From contig JAKLMB010000024.1 in assembly GCA_022813625.1 (NCBI GenBank), forward strand, positions 248,001-312,000: DNA of 64,000 nt, read 5' to 3'. The translations under genes were made by a program, and so were the position numbers. Positions 33,653 through 44,321 of the stretch are shown here, in pieces. The notes below the pieces were generated by a model, which had not been told where the DNA came from, did no database searches, and was given only the letters and a program-made list of their open reading frames with translations. Source of the DNA: Aaosphaeria pasadenensis (taxonomy: Eukaryota > Ascomycota > Dothideomycetes > Pleosporales). Within the stretch, counting starts at the first letter, position 1, and each line of letters begins with the position of its first letter.

Positions 33653-35003
33653 ATGAAGGACAAATGGACGTTCATCGCTATCGCCGCTCTGAACATACTT
33701 GTCACCCATGTCGCTGGAAGACCGCACGACCAGAAAGATGTTGGGAAACCAGAATCGCAACCAACGGCTACAATTGCTACCATAGGGAATGTTAGCAACG
33801 CCAACGTTGTATAAACTCTAATTGAGTATACTTTTCCGCTCTGCTGATTTTATCTATAGAACTACTACGATTTGGATCACAATAACGAGATACCGGAGGC
33901 TGAGAAAACGCATAATGCTCTACAGCCACGTGCATCCCCCAAGTCATTCAACCCTTGCGGAGCCGACAATTTCATCAGCAATCCATATAAAAGTTGGAGC
34001 GCGCAGGTTCGCCAACACGTAGGTGGAATCCGTGTAGTTGCAGACAAAGCTAAGAAGCTACTAGCCAAACATTCGTGCTTACGGATGGGTTTATGATGAT
34101 CTTAATCACCTACATGACACGGAGTGGGTAACCAGAGCTAATACTCCAGCCTATCGTCTAGCATTGAACTCGGGCATACGGTTCCATACAGAGCATGATC
34201 TTGAATGGCAACTTGTTGGTTCTTTCTTCGATTGGGTGAACGATGAGTTGTCACATAAAAATTGGCAGCATCCCGATCCGTCTATAGGTGGAACAGTGGA
34301 ATTTTGCGAATACTTCACGCTGCAATGGGAAAGAGATCCAATCATACTGAATGGCCGATACCACACCGCCCGCACACCGTTTCAACTCATAGCTGACCAT
34401 TACCCCCACACCCATGCGTTTTCAGACGAGATGGTTGGCCTTTATGCGAGCATGAACAATATGAAATCACGAGTAGGTGCGATGTTCTATGCCGATCGCT
34501 TCATGTCACTAAAGCTATCTCTATAGGTTTTCGCTGCTAATCCTGCACAAATATATGACGGAAACGACATCAACAGGTGGATTGCTACAAACAAGCGCGA
34601 AGCTCTGCGGCGGGCCCGCCAAGCCATAGGGCTTGCTCGATATCTACAAGACACTTCAGATATTTTCGCTACTCAAGCTCTTAGAATCAGGGGTATTATC
34701 GACGAGATTGACCGGGATCTAGGTAATCATCGCAAGCTGGGGACCTGGCGTCCATGGCAATATCAGGGCCTGAGTACCCTATTTGATGAGTACATGGATA
34801 CTGTCTGGCGCGGATCGTCTGAAGCGCTTTCCCAATTCACCCAAGACGTTTACCGCAATTTGAAAGCCAGATTCTGCTCTAGTGAGCAAAGGAGGGAATA
34901 TCTGCGCAACAATGCTCAAAATGAATTGTTATTTTGCAATGCGGTGGCTGCGCTTTGGACACAATACAACCATTTTTCTGGCACGCAACCGCGGCCTTGG
35001 TAG
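33653..35003 (+). CDS. Predicted secreted protein of unknown family, 4 exons
   Basis: Exons 33653-33808, 33860-34018, 34065-34472 and 34527-35003 give 399 residues. Every exon is a whole number of codons, so all three introns are in phase 0 (51, 46 and 54 nt, each with a TAG acceptor). The N-terminus (MKDKWTFIAIAALNILVTHV) is a signal peptide with likely cleavage after VAG. The mature part is rich in aromatic and charged residues. Notable segments are WVYDDLNHLHDTEW, DLEWQLVGSFFDWVNDEL, GGTVEFCEYFTLQWERDP, RTPFQLIADHYPH and LGTWRPWQYQGLSTLFDEYM. Few cysteines are present. I recognise no family. Location in an accessory-type stretch, next to an F-box gene, would fit an effector or other secreted lineage-specific protein; that is inference. 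Confidence 0.72.
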
Positions 35004-35323
35004 TGCAAATCTTATGACCAGATCAAGACCAGAACGAGGCAAGACTATACTGTTTTCTTTACGTGTACACGTACATGTTCCGGTAGAAAGACGAAATGGC
35101 AAGTCTGGGATTATTAGAAAGGTACAATGTTATTCAATCATTATTTGATCATGTGTCCATCGATCGTTCAAGAAATCAATAGTATCTTATTTAATGAGTG
35201 CGAAAGTGCTAAGGCACAGTCACGCACAGACCGTCTACCAGTACTTCAAATAGATGGCCTCGCCTCGATGCTGTATTGGACAGAGTTTCCATACACCCAA
35301 AATCATACTCAACTAAGGCCAAC
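35004..35323. other. Short intergenic region
   Basis: 320 bases between the secreted-protein gene and the F-box gene. Nothing recognisable beyond the probable terminator and promoter functions. Confidence 0.5.
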
Positions 35324-37204
35324 ATGAACAGATTCCCTCTAGAGCTAGTGGAACGAATCAGCTCCTTTCTGGACGTGGATGATCTTAAGCGGACATTGTT
35401 CGTATCACGGCTGTTCCAGGCTGCCGCCGAGCGATACTGTGGAGGATTCGAGTCTTTCAATTTCGGAAGATACGAGGATGACCATGAGAAATTCCTTTCA
35501 ATTTATGGCACACGAAGATTATCGTACTTGCGTTACGTTGAGATACACACCCAATTTCCACCACTGAGCTTCCCAAAAGAAGATCGCCAGGAATTGCCCT
35601 GCCGAGAGAGTGTGGCTGAACTTCAAGAGAAAGACGACTTATTCACCGCGCAGGTTAAGCAAGCGTTTCAGACTATCAAGAAGGCCGAAATATCTGCTGA
35701 AACTAGGTCACAGGGCCTTGGGAATGTACATCTCGTCTTAGTGACTCCGGTTCGCTGGGTGAGCGAGGGGTTTTGTTGGCATCGTTTATATTCTGCGTGG
35801 CGCGTACACTTACTATGCCCCGAAGAACTTCCAGAACTGGCCTCTGTCCGCGAACTTACTGTCTGCAATCCCTCTAGCCTTCGTCTGCGGAATAAAATCA
35901 AAGAGTTTGGTGACTGGTGCAGTTTTTCACGACTGGATCTGAGAGTTGTAGTGGACCTGGCAAGCAAATGTCCCAATCTCGAATGTCTATTTTCATCGCT
36001 CGGAAAAGAGGAAACATTGCTCGAGCGAGAAGAGCAAGAGCTATGCAACAAACACTTCGAACATGACTACGAAGCTTGTGCTCGAGACTCTAGATTTCGG
36101 TTCAGCGAGGCACTAAACAAAGTCAAATTTCCGTCAACCCTTCGACGAGTACAGATGGATTTCTTGTACGACCACAACTTCGCTAGGCTTGAGGAGCATG
36201 GCGGAGGGCCCAACTTGGTCGAACCTGCACCTTGTGATCTCTTCAGTGCAAGCTTTCATACTTTTTCACCGAGTCTCCGGCGTTTGAGCCTACGTGCCAA
36301 GGTGGACCAAACATTGTTCACTTCACTGGGGGATACGGTCTTTCCCAATATGGAGATTCTTAATGTATTCTTCCACCCTACCACGCCATCAGGATCCTGG
36401 TACTTCAAGGGCTGCAACGGGGAAGGAGAACATGATGTAGGATATACAGTGACGGACAATATGCGTCCCCCTTTCGAGGAAAATCCTACCGACGCACGCT
36501 GGCACTTTGACCAACAACATCAGACTTATGAGACTGAACGTTTTCGCGTGGCACCAAACGAGGATAAACTATACCCACTGCTCGAATCCTTCGCCAAAGC
36601 AACTACAAAGATGCATGCACTCAAAAGAGGGGCGCTCTGGTCGTATACAGACTATTATGCATGGGGAGTTCAGTATTTTGGGACCCATGAATACCGTGAA
36701 TACCAGGGCGAGCAACTTGATCTTTGGCGCAACGAGGAACGCTGGATATGCTGGATTGTCGGACAATGGCGGCCCCCGCTTGCCCTCCAAGAACTTTTCG
36801 AAGGCATTGGCCGTGATAAGTACGGCGAGCAACTACGCGTATGCTGGAATGCTTTCCCTTCCATCGATCCACGCCCTCCACTTTATAGAAAGAACTTCAA
36901 AACGGAGTTTCGAGGGTTGGACAGGGATGGATTTTTAGATGAAGGATACATACCGCGCAAACAATTGCCGGCAGATATTCAGCATCCAAGACTGCCCGAA
37001 GCTGATTATATGACAATATGTGAGAGACAACAAGCATTAAAGAGACACATACCATCAGAGGAGTGTGCGAAGAAGTGTTGGATGGATAAGCCCCCCAGAA
37101 AGGTTCACAGCGGGGAAACATGCTTTCCAAACTTAGGATACAGGATAGGAAGACGGACATACGCCGAACACTCATGGATGCCAATTCCTGGTAATATACT
37201 ATAG
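35324..37204 (+). CDS. F-box protein
   Basis: An intronless 626-residue protein. Residues 2-40 (NRFPLELVERISSFLDVDDL, then KRTLFVSRLFQAAA) form an F-box, the Skp1-binding motif of SCF ubiquitin ligases. The remaining roughly 580 residues have scattered leucine-rich stretches (ELASVRELTVCNPSSLRLRN; FSPSLRRLSLRAKVDQTLFT) that suggest irregular LRR-like or lineage-specific substrate-binding folds, as in the large F-box family of filamentous ascomycetes. The substrate is unknown. The first ATG in frame is 35324; open sequence upstream has no ATG. Confidence 0.85.
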   Translation: MNRFPLELVERISSFLDVDDLKRTLFVSRLFQAAAERYCGGFESFNFGRYEDDHEKFLSIYGTRRLSYLRYVEIHTQFPPLSFPKEDRQELPCRESVAELQEKDDLFTAQVKQAFQTIKKAEISAETRSQGLGNVHLVLVTPVRWVSEGFCWHRLYSAWRVHLLCPEELPELASVRELTVCNPSSLRLRNKIKEFGDWCSFSRLDLRVVVDLASKCPNLECLFSSLGKEETLLEREEQELCNKHFEHDYEACARDSRFRFSEALNKVKFPSTLRRVQMDFLYDHNFARLEEHGGGPNLVEPAPCDLFSASFHTFSPSLRRLSLRAKVDQTLFTSLGDTVFPNMEILNVFFHPTTPSGSWYFKGCNGEGEHDVGYTVTDNMRPPFEENPTDARWHFDQQHQTYETERFRVAPNEDKLYPLLESFAKATTKMHALKRGALWSYTDYYAWGVQYFGTHEYREYQGEQLDLWRNEERWICWIVGQWRPPLALQELFEGIGRDKYGEQLRVCWNAFPSIDPRPPLYRKNFKTEFRGLDRDGFLDEGYIPRKQLPADIQHPRLPEADYMTICERQQALKRHIPSEECAKKCWMDKPPRKVHSGETCFPNLGYRIGRRTYAEHSWMPIPGNIL

Positions 37205-37569
37205 CATACGGTGTCACCAGTTCGTTGGACTCGCACAACACTAGGAGTAGTTAGGTGTCAAGTCGTATTTTGTATTCATGTATCATGTTACATTCCAAGC
37301 CCGTTGATCCTATTGTGTATTGGTCGCTCTTATTCAGGTCAGTTAAGACCTTGTGAAAACTCTAAGCTAGAATCTTCACTCCCTATGTGACCGAAGGCTG
37401 AGCGCCCCAGATAGGTACGTTGTCTTAGAATACCAAATCGTACACAGTCCTTGCCTCGATGCTTCATGTAGCTTGAGGTAATTATGCCAAAGGAACAGCC
37501 GAAGGAGCACACCCATTCACCATAGAGCTTTCTTCCTTCCCCGCCATAGAACCTTCCCAGCCGCGTCCT
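37205..37569. other. Intergenic, convergent 3' flanks
   Basis: 365 bases between convergent genes. No gene is seen. Confidence 0.5.
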
Positions 37570-38816
37570 TCACTCAAAAGGCTCCACAACACCCGTGTAG
37601 AACCCAATTCTTCCACTCTGATAAAGCCAAATTGTGTTGGCCAGATTTTGCATATCTGAGTTGCCCAGCACGCTCGAAAGTCTGCCGTCCATTCCCATCT
37701 CCTCTTCCACCTGCTGTACCATCCCGACATAGACTTCCCGATCAGCGATCACTCGTCGGTCCGACTCTTCCTCATGGTATAGTGGTCCATCCATTGCGGG
37801 CGGGACTATACACAGATCTTTGATGAATTCTACTATCTCCCAAGGAGCCGCAATTGCATTCTCCCAGTCAATCACGGAGAGGAGGTTGTAGTCTGGATCA
37901 ACGATGATGTTGCTTTTGTAGAGATCAGTATGGAGCAACGGGAACGGCCCCTGCTCGAAACGGTGATGCTTGGTTAGCTTTGCGAGTCGCGATGGGAATT
38001 CTTTGATCGAGGATAGGACGTCGTTCACGATGTCTGGGGGTGTGCGTTCCCGGACAAGTGCGTCGGTGTAGGGGTACTTGGTGTGCTTTGCCCAGGCAGA
38101 GAAGAAGTCTGCAGAAGAATCAAACGGACCTCCAAGCTCGGGTATGGGGCCTACATCGTATGTGCCGTCAGCAAGGCGAATGATACTGCCAATCCTGGGG
38201 AAGCGTATTGATGCCATTTCCACCTGACCCTTGTTAGTATCTTATGCTCATTCGTAAACCGGAATGTTGTTAGACCAACCTGAACTCTTGCCATCGCTGA
38301 ATGAAATTTCTCCTTAAAGTGTAGAGGGGTCCTGCCCTTATGCTCAAGCCATCCACCATACATGTCCATAGCGCTGTCCCCTGCAATGAGCTCCATGACC
38401 ATGAAGCCGACACCGACCGGGTTTTCGGGACTAAAATCATACCCAAATACTTTTGGGATCTGGATTCTGGACATATCGTGTACTGCCTGCATTGTATGGA
38501 CTTCGTGCTCCAGGCGTTTAAGTGACTCTGGGGTTGATTGACCCATTTGCACTCGTGCTACCCAGCTCGTACCATCGTTAAAGTCAAGACGCCGAACGGC
38601 ATTGATGCCGCCCATCTTGTACTCAGTAGAGAGCTGACATGTTATTCCTTGCTCATGATTGTCGGGGTGATTTCGCTTGATCTCAACCGCGTAGTCCACA
38701 AGAGCTTTCCAATTGACGGAGCTTAGCAAGCGCTCTTGATTGATGTCGGTATTCTTCCAAGTCTTTGGTCTCTCAGAATTCACCGATGATATCGGCGATA
38801 GGACTAGGGGAGCCAT
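37570..38816 (-). CDS. Aminoglycoside phosphotransferase (APH) family protein, 2 exons
   Basis: Exons 38816-38280 and 38223-37570 give 396 residues of the APH/choline-kinase-like fold. The N-lobe contains RRLDFNDGTSWVARVQMG followed by EHEVHTMQAV (ATP-binding lobe with candidate Lys/Glu region) and the hinge-like VGFMVMELIAGDSA. The C-lobe has the catalytic loop LLHTDLYKSNIIV (HxDxxxxN, Thr in place of the usual Gly) and VIDWENA, the metal-binding DxE/DxD motif. Fungal members of this expanded family phosphorylate unknown small molecules or proteins; antibiotic resistance should not be assumed. The single intron has donor GTTGGT but a perfect ACTAACA branch site, and both exons are whole codons. 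Confidence 0.88.
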
Positions 38817-39588
38817 ATCGAAGACTCGGGATCGTAGAAGAGTGTAAGAACTTCCGATTATGAATTAATGTGGGTGTGCGTTCACTTAGGTTTACCACCA
38901 TCAATGCCTATGCTTTTGACTTTGTACGCTAACATTGATCCGGGTTAGATTGAAAGAATTCTTAACTTTATTCCGTTAGGTCACGGGATTTGAGCCAATC
39001 AAACAGGCATCTCTGGTTTCCACGTCTGAATGGTCGACTACAATTGCTGTAGATTCTTGCAACGATACCATTCCGTTATCCAGGCTACTTGAGAATACTA
39101 ATTGTATATTTCCTGACTCGCAAAGGCACTGAGCATCATACTACGCTAATTGTCTTGCACTTATTCAAGTCTGTAACGCTTCCATAGCTTCTGATAACGT
39201 ACCTGGTGGACAGTGGAAAGGAAGATTCTCCGCATACAGAGAGCAGTGGTCAACCGTCTACGTATCTACATACTATTGATTGATAGCGATGCTGTTGCTG
39301 CAACACTTCTTGATTAATTTGGAGGCAGGATTCTACTCAGCTGCATAAATTTTGGCCTTTCCCATTTGTTGACAATACCTCGTATCGTAGAATTGCAGGA
39401 AGGATCGCCTGTCAATGATCCTCATTGGCCACCCCTGCATACACGCATATTCCGCCCACAGGTGGCGGAGCTACACAAGGCGTCCAAGATTGGTACGACA
39501 GCTATCTTCCTAGCTATGACGTTGTTTGTATACGACTTATTTGAACTTCTAGCCGTGTCATGTTCGCATATCGTCACTTTCGTCGAAG
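38817..39588. other. Intergenic, divergent promoters
   Basis: About 770 bases between divergent starts. An open frame at 39366-39608 has a hydrophobic segment but overlaps the next gene start in another frame and is not supported. Confidence 0.45.
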
Positions 39589-41602
39589 ATGAAGAGATCA
39601 AGTTCTAGGAGCGCAAGTTACCACCGGGAACAAGCTTCCACGGAAGCCTTGGAACCGTCTATGTCCTGGACGCCCGTGAATGCCGGTCGCGACCGATCGA
39701 CCAAGGTCAGTCTGAGGGCGCCAGCAACAATCTTGATACCGCTACTGGCGGGTTTGGGCATCGCCGTTGGACACCACTTCATGGGCACGGAACTGGACGG
39801 GAGGCCTGTATTCAGCGCTGCATTATCACAAGCATGGATCTCGAGGTTTGGAATCGCATTGGCTATCCTTGTGAAGTTGACTCTCGCGGCCAGCGTGGGG
39901 GCATCGTATACACAGCGGCAATGGCAAAGGTTTCGGGAACAGAGCTTCAGAATGAGCGAGATAGACGCCATGACCAGTGTTCTGGCGAACGCTTTCAGTT
40001 TCTTGAGCAGCACGGTGTGGGCGAGACACCCTATGCTTGCGGTCATGGCAATGGTCTCGTGGTATGTCTCCCCAAAATAAAGATGCAGAATAATGCTCAC
40101 TCCTCACAGGGGCATACCGCTGGCAGCCATTGTCACCCCTGGTTCTTTAACGGTCTCCCCTCAAAGTTTCAACGAAACGGTAAACACGCGAGTTCGTCAG
40201 ATTGACTTCAATTACACCAATTTCGGCACATTTACTGGCGACGACGGCGCCATTCTTTTGGGCCATCCTAGGATATACAGTCTGGCATACCGCACCGCAT
40301 CAACCGGGAGACTGCTCTCGTTAGCCTCACCCATGGACATCGCAAACATCAGCTACCACCTCGACTTCAACGGGCCCGCCATAAAATGCGCGTCAGCCAA
40401 CGAAACCTACATCAATGACCTCACCTACCGCTACGGCATCACATCCTACGACCAGGACAGAACCTTATTCCTCTCCTGGGCCCACCAAGGCCTCCCCGCC
40501 GCCACCGCCTCAGCGAGGTCAACTGCGACCCTAGACAAAAACTCCAAAGACGGAGCGCGCCTATACATCATGAACAACGAAGGCACATGGAGCGTCACAC
40601 GCCGCTACAACGTCTCAACATCCTCAACAGCGGCAAACACACGCTACCGCCAAGTCAACGTCACAGAATGCGTCCTCTTCAACGCGACCTACAGCGTCGA
40701 CTACAACTTCACATACCCCTCGCAAACCATCGAATCCTCCGTCTCCGACTGGCTACACCCCGTGTCGATGATGTCCCGCGGCGAGACCAACGGGTCCGGC
40801 AAACAACGAAACGTAACCGCCAACCACATAATGTCCTACGGCATGGTGATGGACGCGTTCGGCCAGATGCTGCTGGGCGAGGCGAGGCGCACCCGGGACA
40901 ACACGCAAAGGGTCACGAGCACTATCTGGAAACTCGTCGACATCGATTGGAAGGACAGCAGCGCGGTGACGAGGGGACTCGAGGGGCTGTTCCAGAATAT
41001 TACGTTGAGTCTTGCGAGTGACGATGCTTTGATGTGAGTCTTTACCCCTGAAAGTTTCCCGCGGAGCAATCGATCGCTGACCGTGTGGCAGAAAGAACGG
41101 CACGTCTTCCGAGTTCGTGCCCGTCACGATTAACAGCTGGCCGATCACGTACAAATACGCAGCGTCGGAACTACTCGTGCCGTACGGGATAGCGTTTGTC
41201 TGCGCGTTGATATGCTCGGTCGTCGGCATGCGGGCGGTCTGGGTCAACAACGCGAGCTACCAGAACCTCTTTTCGTCGTACATCAGGGCGACTGGGAACT
41301 TGGTGGATGGAGGGTCGCAGGCGGGAGGTGGTGGTGATGCTGGGGCGGACCCGTTGCCGAAGGCGATTGCGAGGTCGCAGATTGCGCTTGGGGGCCGGAG
41401 GGAGATGAGGGAACAGGAGGGTGAGCGGAAGACGAGTGGTGGGGTCGAGATGCCGTATTTGAGTCTTACTGATACTGATCCGTCGCTAGGGTTGCAATGG
41501 GGTGGGCCAGAGGATGCGACAGTGAGGGATATGGGCAGTACGAGATCGGAGGATCATACAGATTTACGGTCACAGACTAGGAGGTTAGATGATAATCACT
41601 GA
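39589..41602 (+). CDS. Multi-pass membrane protein with large glycosylated ectodomain, 3 exons
   Basis: Exons 39589-40061, 40110-41033 and 41092-41602 give 635 residues. N-terminal membrane segments lie at ATILIPLLAGLGIAVG, FGIALAILVKLTLAASVG and PMLAVMAMVSWGIPLAAIV (spanning intron 1). Between the second and third sits a conserved-looking YTQRQWQRFREQSFRMSEID. About 380 residues with more than ten N-x-S/T sites follow (for example NVSTSS, NATYSV), then a last membrane segment (LLVPYGIAFVCALICSVVGM) and a hydrophilic tail. The architecture is that of a widespread family of hypothetical membrane proteins in filamentous ascomycetes; no function is known. A second Met at 39661 (MSWTPVNAG) is an alternative start. 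The same overall plan as the DUF3176 protein 9 kb away is notable. Confidence 0.82.
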
Positions 41603-41874
41603 GCTACTCTCTAATAGATATCGAGTCCTAGAAGGCAAAGGGAGGTTCGGAGAGGATGGAATATTCGAAGTATAATACCCACTAAAGTTCGTCTCGCTCT
41701 ATTTTTGCTATTGATCAGGGTTTAACATAGACCTTCTACATTCCACAGCAAGATCATATATCTCTAGTATTGTTACATTACTATGGAAATCAATATAGAG
41801 GTCTGACGTGGTTCGTAACATACTCAACAACAGCTGGGAAGTGATTTACTCTACGAGAAATGACCATATCCCTT

Positions 41875-43395
41875 TCATGGTATCGCTCCAACCATCCACG
41901 GATCCCCAAGAAGCTCACTCGCTGACTTCCTCTTCTCCGGCTCCCAATCCAACATCGACCTCACAAACCCCAAAAACCTCTCTTTTGCCTCACCATCGAG
42001 TCCCGTTACCGATTCCTCAAGCGAAAGCCGCGGTACAACAGTCCCCCCTGCACCTTTCCACCGTCCTAGATCGCCTTCAAGTTAATTGGGTTTTAACACT
42101 TGGAATTCGTTACTGACCTGAATCGTCGAAGACCTTCCTTGTGACATCGCTTCTCTGAACGTACTCGCGCGTCGGCAACCCCATATACGCCACCATCTCA
42201 GCGACGTGGTGAGTCGCCGACGCCTTCTGATCCCCGTCCAGTGCATTGAACAAATGTCGATTCTCAAACAGATCCCATATCTATGTGTACACACTTCAGT
42301 GATAAACTGGTACGGGGGTGAAGTTGCTTACCAAAACCCCAACGTTCCAAACATCCGCGCTGGAACTCCATCCCATATCGAACAGCACCTCAGGCGCGCG
42401 GTACACCTCTGGTTGTATCAACCCCCTGTGAGGTCCTGCCGATGCGGGCTTGGCCGAAGTCGCAGAGGACTGGCTGGCCCCATAGGGAGTCCCTGGGTAG
42501 ACCGAGTTTGCGGGAGGCGTAGATGGTGTGGGTGTCGTTGATGGGCTTTGTCGGTGACGGTTGCTCTATCTCGGCTTTTTCGAAGTCATCGAGTATAGAT
42601 TCGTCTTCCACGGTCATCATTATATTTGATGGAGTGATGTCTGATTCCATCTATCAGCCACGGGGGAAAGGGTGGGTTTGTGGAAGCGTTGCGTACCCGT
42701 GTGGACGACGCTGGCTTCATCGTGCAGGAAGGAGAGCGCGGTTAGTAGGTTATGCAGCGTCCATTTCAAGAGCTGTTCGTTGAGTCTATGGGATGGATTG
42801 ATGTACTGCAGTTCCCGGATAGTCATGTGCATTGGAGGATGCACCAGACATAGATGTTGACCGCTCTTTGGACCAGGGATTTCGAATGTCCCCAACAGAC
42901 CGCGGATGAAGCGTTGACCAGGGTGTTGCGAATCGAGTGAACTGACGTGTGAGTAGAATTGCAATTCACGATCGATACGTGAGAACGGCCAATGTCGCGA
43001 GTGCAGACTTTTATTGTGGCGAAGCTGGCATCTCTTTTCATGGACTTATCAGCTTATGTACATACACATAACAATGAACTATGGGAATGCATAGCTATAT
43101 ACCTAACATCCCGACAAAGCCAGACGGTAGAATACGCGCCGTACCCGAGCTTCCCGAGTACTTTATACCTAGAGTCGAGGACCTCGCCAATGCGGACTGG
43201 GTAGAATTGATCGGGGTTGTACCAAGGTAGCGACTCTTCCTCGAAGGGTTGGTCTGGGGCTGGTTTGGTTGTGAAGAAGCGAATGAGGCGGAGGGGAGAG
43301 GCGAGAGATAGGCCTCGGGAAGGGACTCGACGAGCGAGTGTGGCGAGTTTGAACATCGAGGAGGAATGGTGGTGGAGTTTATGGGAGGGAGTCAT
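41875..43395 (-). pseudogene. SRPK-like serine/threonine kinase gene with two opposite frameshifts
   Basis: Segments 43395-43103, 43033-42697, 42640-42332, 42280-42118 and 42065-41875 carry the parts of an SRPK-type kinase. They are the glycine loop LGKLGYGAYSTVWL, the lysine strand ATIKVCTRDIG, HPGQRFIRGLLGTFEI, catalytic loop VVHTDITPSNIMM (Thr replaces the usual Lys), CDFGQARIG, YRAPEVLF, SSSADVWNVGVLIWDLFENR and a C-terminal WEPEKRKSASELLGDPW. The frame is lost inside the second segment near 42978, where one base is missing between the strand-3 region and RELQFYSHV. It is restored only by an extra base in a five-G run at 42422-42426. Read straight, the protein stops at 42823. The N-terminus (RGLSLASPLRLIRFF) could be a mitochondrial presequence. 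It is either a decaying gene or two sequence errors; all introns are intact. Confidence 0.75.
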
Positions 43396-44321
43396 GTACG
43401 ATGATGCTGTTTCTGGTATGGATGAATTGGACCTGAGATAAGCGAAGATTAACGACTATGCTGTGTAATCCTAGAGTGGCAATTACCCATTCATTCTCCA
43501 TAGATGGATAATTTAGATATTACCAATGGTAGCAAATGGGAAAGGAATGAAAATCTACGTCAAATTACATCACGTGCCACATCACCAGAACACACAATGA
43601 AGATGGGAAGCAAGAACATGGGGTATTAAATCAGTTTCATTTCTGAAAGGGCAGTATTTTGAATACATGTTCTTCGTCGGGGGGATTTCCGTTTGTAGGA
43701 CATACGTCGAAATGGACGGGATGTGTTGGACAACTAGGGAAGCCAGAGCTCAAAAGTGACATCCAAAATGGTAAGCCAAAAGCCAAAGCCAGGGTCAAAA
43801 CCAAAGTCCAAGGACAATGTACCCAGCAAAGCAACCAAGCCAACCCCTACCGCCCGTGTACCACCGTCCCGTATACCCCAACCGTACCGTGGGATGATGT
43901 GTCGTATTGTGTGCGCATCCAATTATAAAGCGCAGAAGATAAGAGCCCATTTACCGTAGTTAAAGCACACCAAGAAGTAAAGAAGAATAAAATCTCGGTA
44001 TGGAGACCACCCCCGCAACGCCCCTGCCCTCCTTTTACTCAATCAGAATTGGGAAAAACAGCGCCAAACAAATGCATAGTGAGATCCAAAAGGTATCCAA
44101 TAGAGAACCAGGTGATTTTGATGAGGGTCATGATGAATGAAGACGTGAGAGAGATGTGCCGCGTGGCTGGTATCGTGATGAGAGATGGGAGAAAGAACGC
44201 CTAAGCCGGGATTTGCGCCAGATGTTGGAGAACGAGAAAAGAGAAAGAGGTATCGTGTTCGTATGTGGAGAAGTATGTATCGTCATCAATGTTTCATGTC
44301 TGAAGGTACGAGTGTTCAAGT
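43396..44321. other. Intergenic, no supported gene
   Basis: About 930 bases. A short Lys/Pro-rich open frame at 43756-43959 has a repeated KPK pattern but no domain and no splice support, so it is not called. Confidence 0.45.

Noticed and set aside
41808..42116. Plus-strand open frame over the end of the SRPK-like gene
   Set aside because: It is antisense to the last exons, which continue the kinase C-lobe with correct splice signals.
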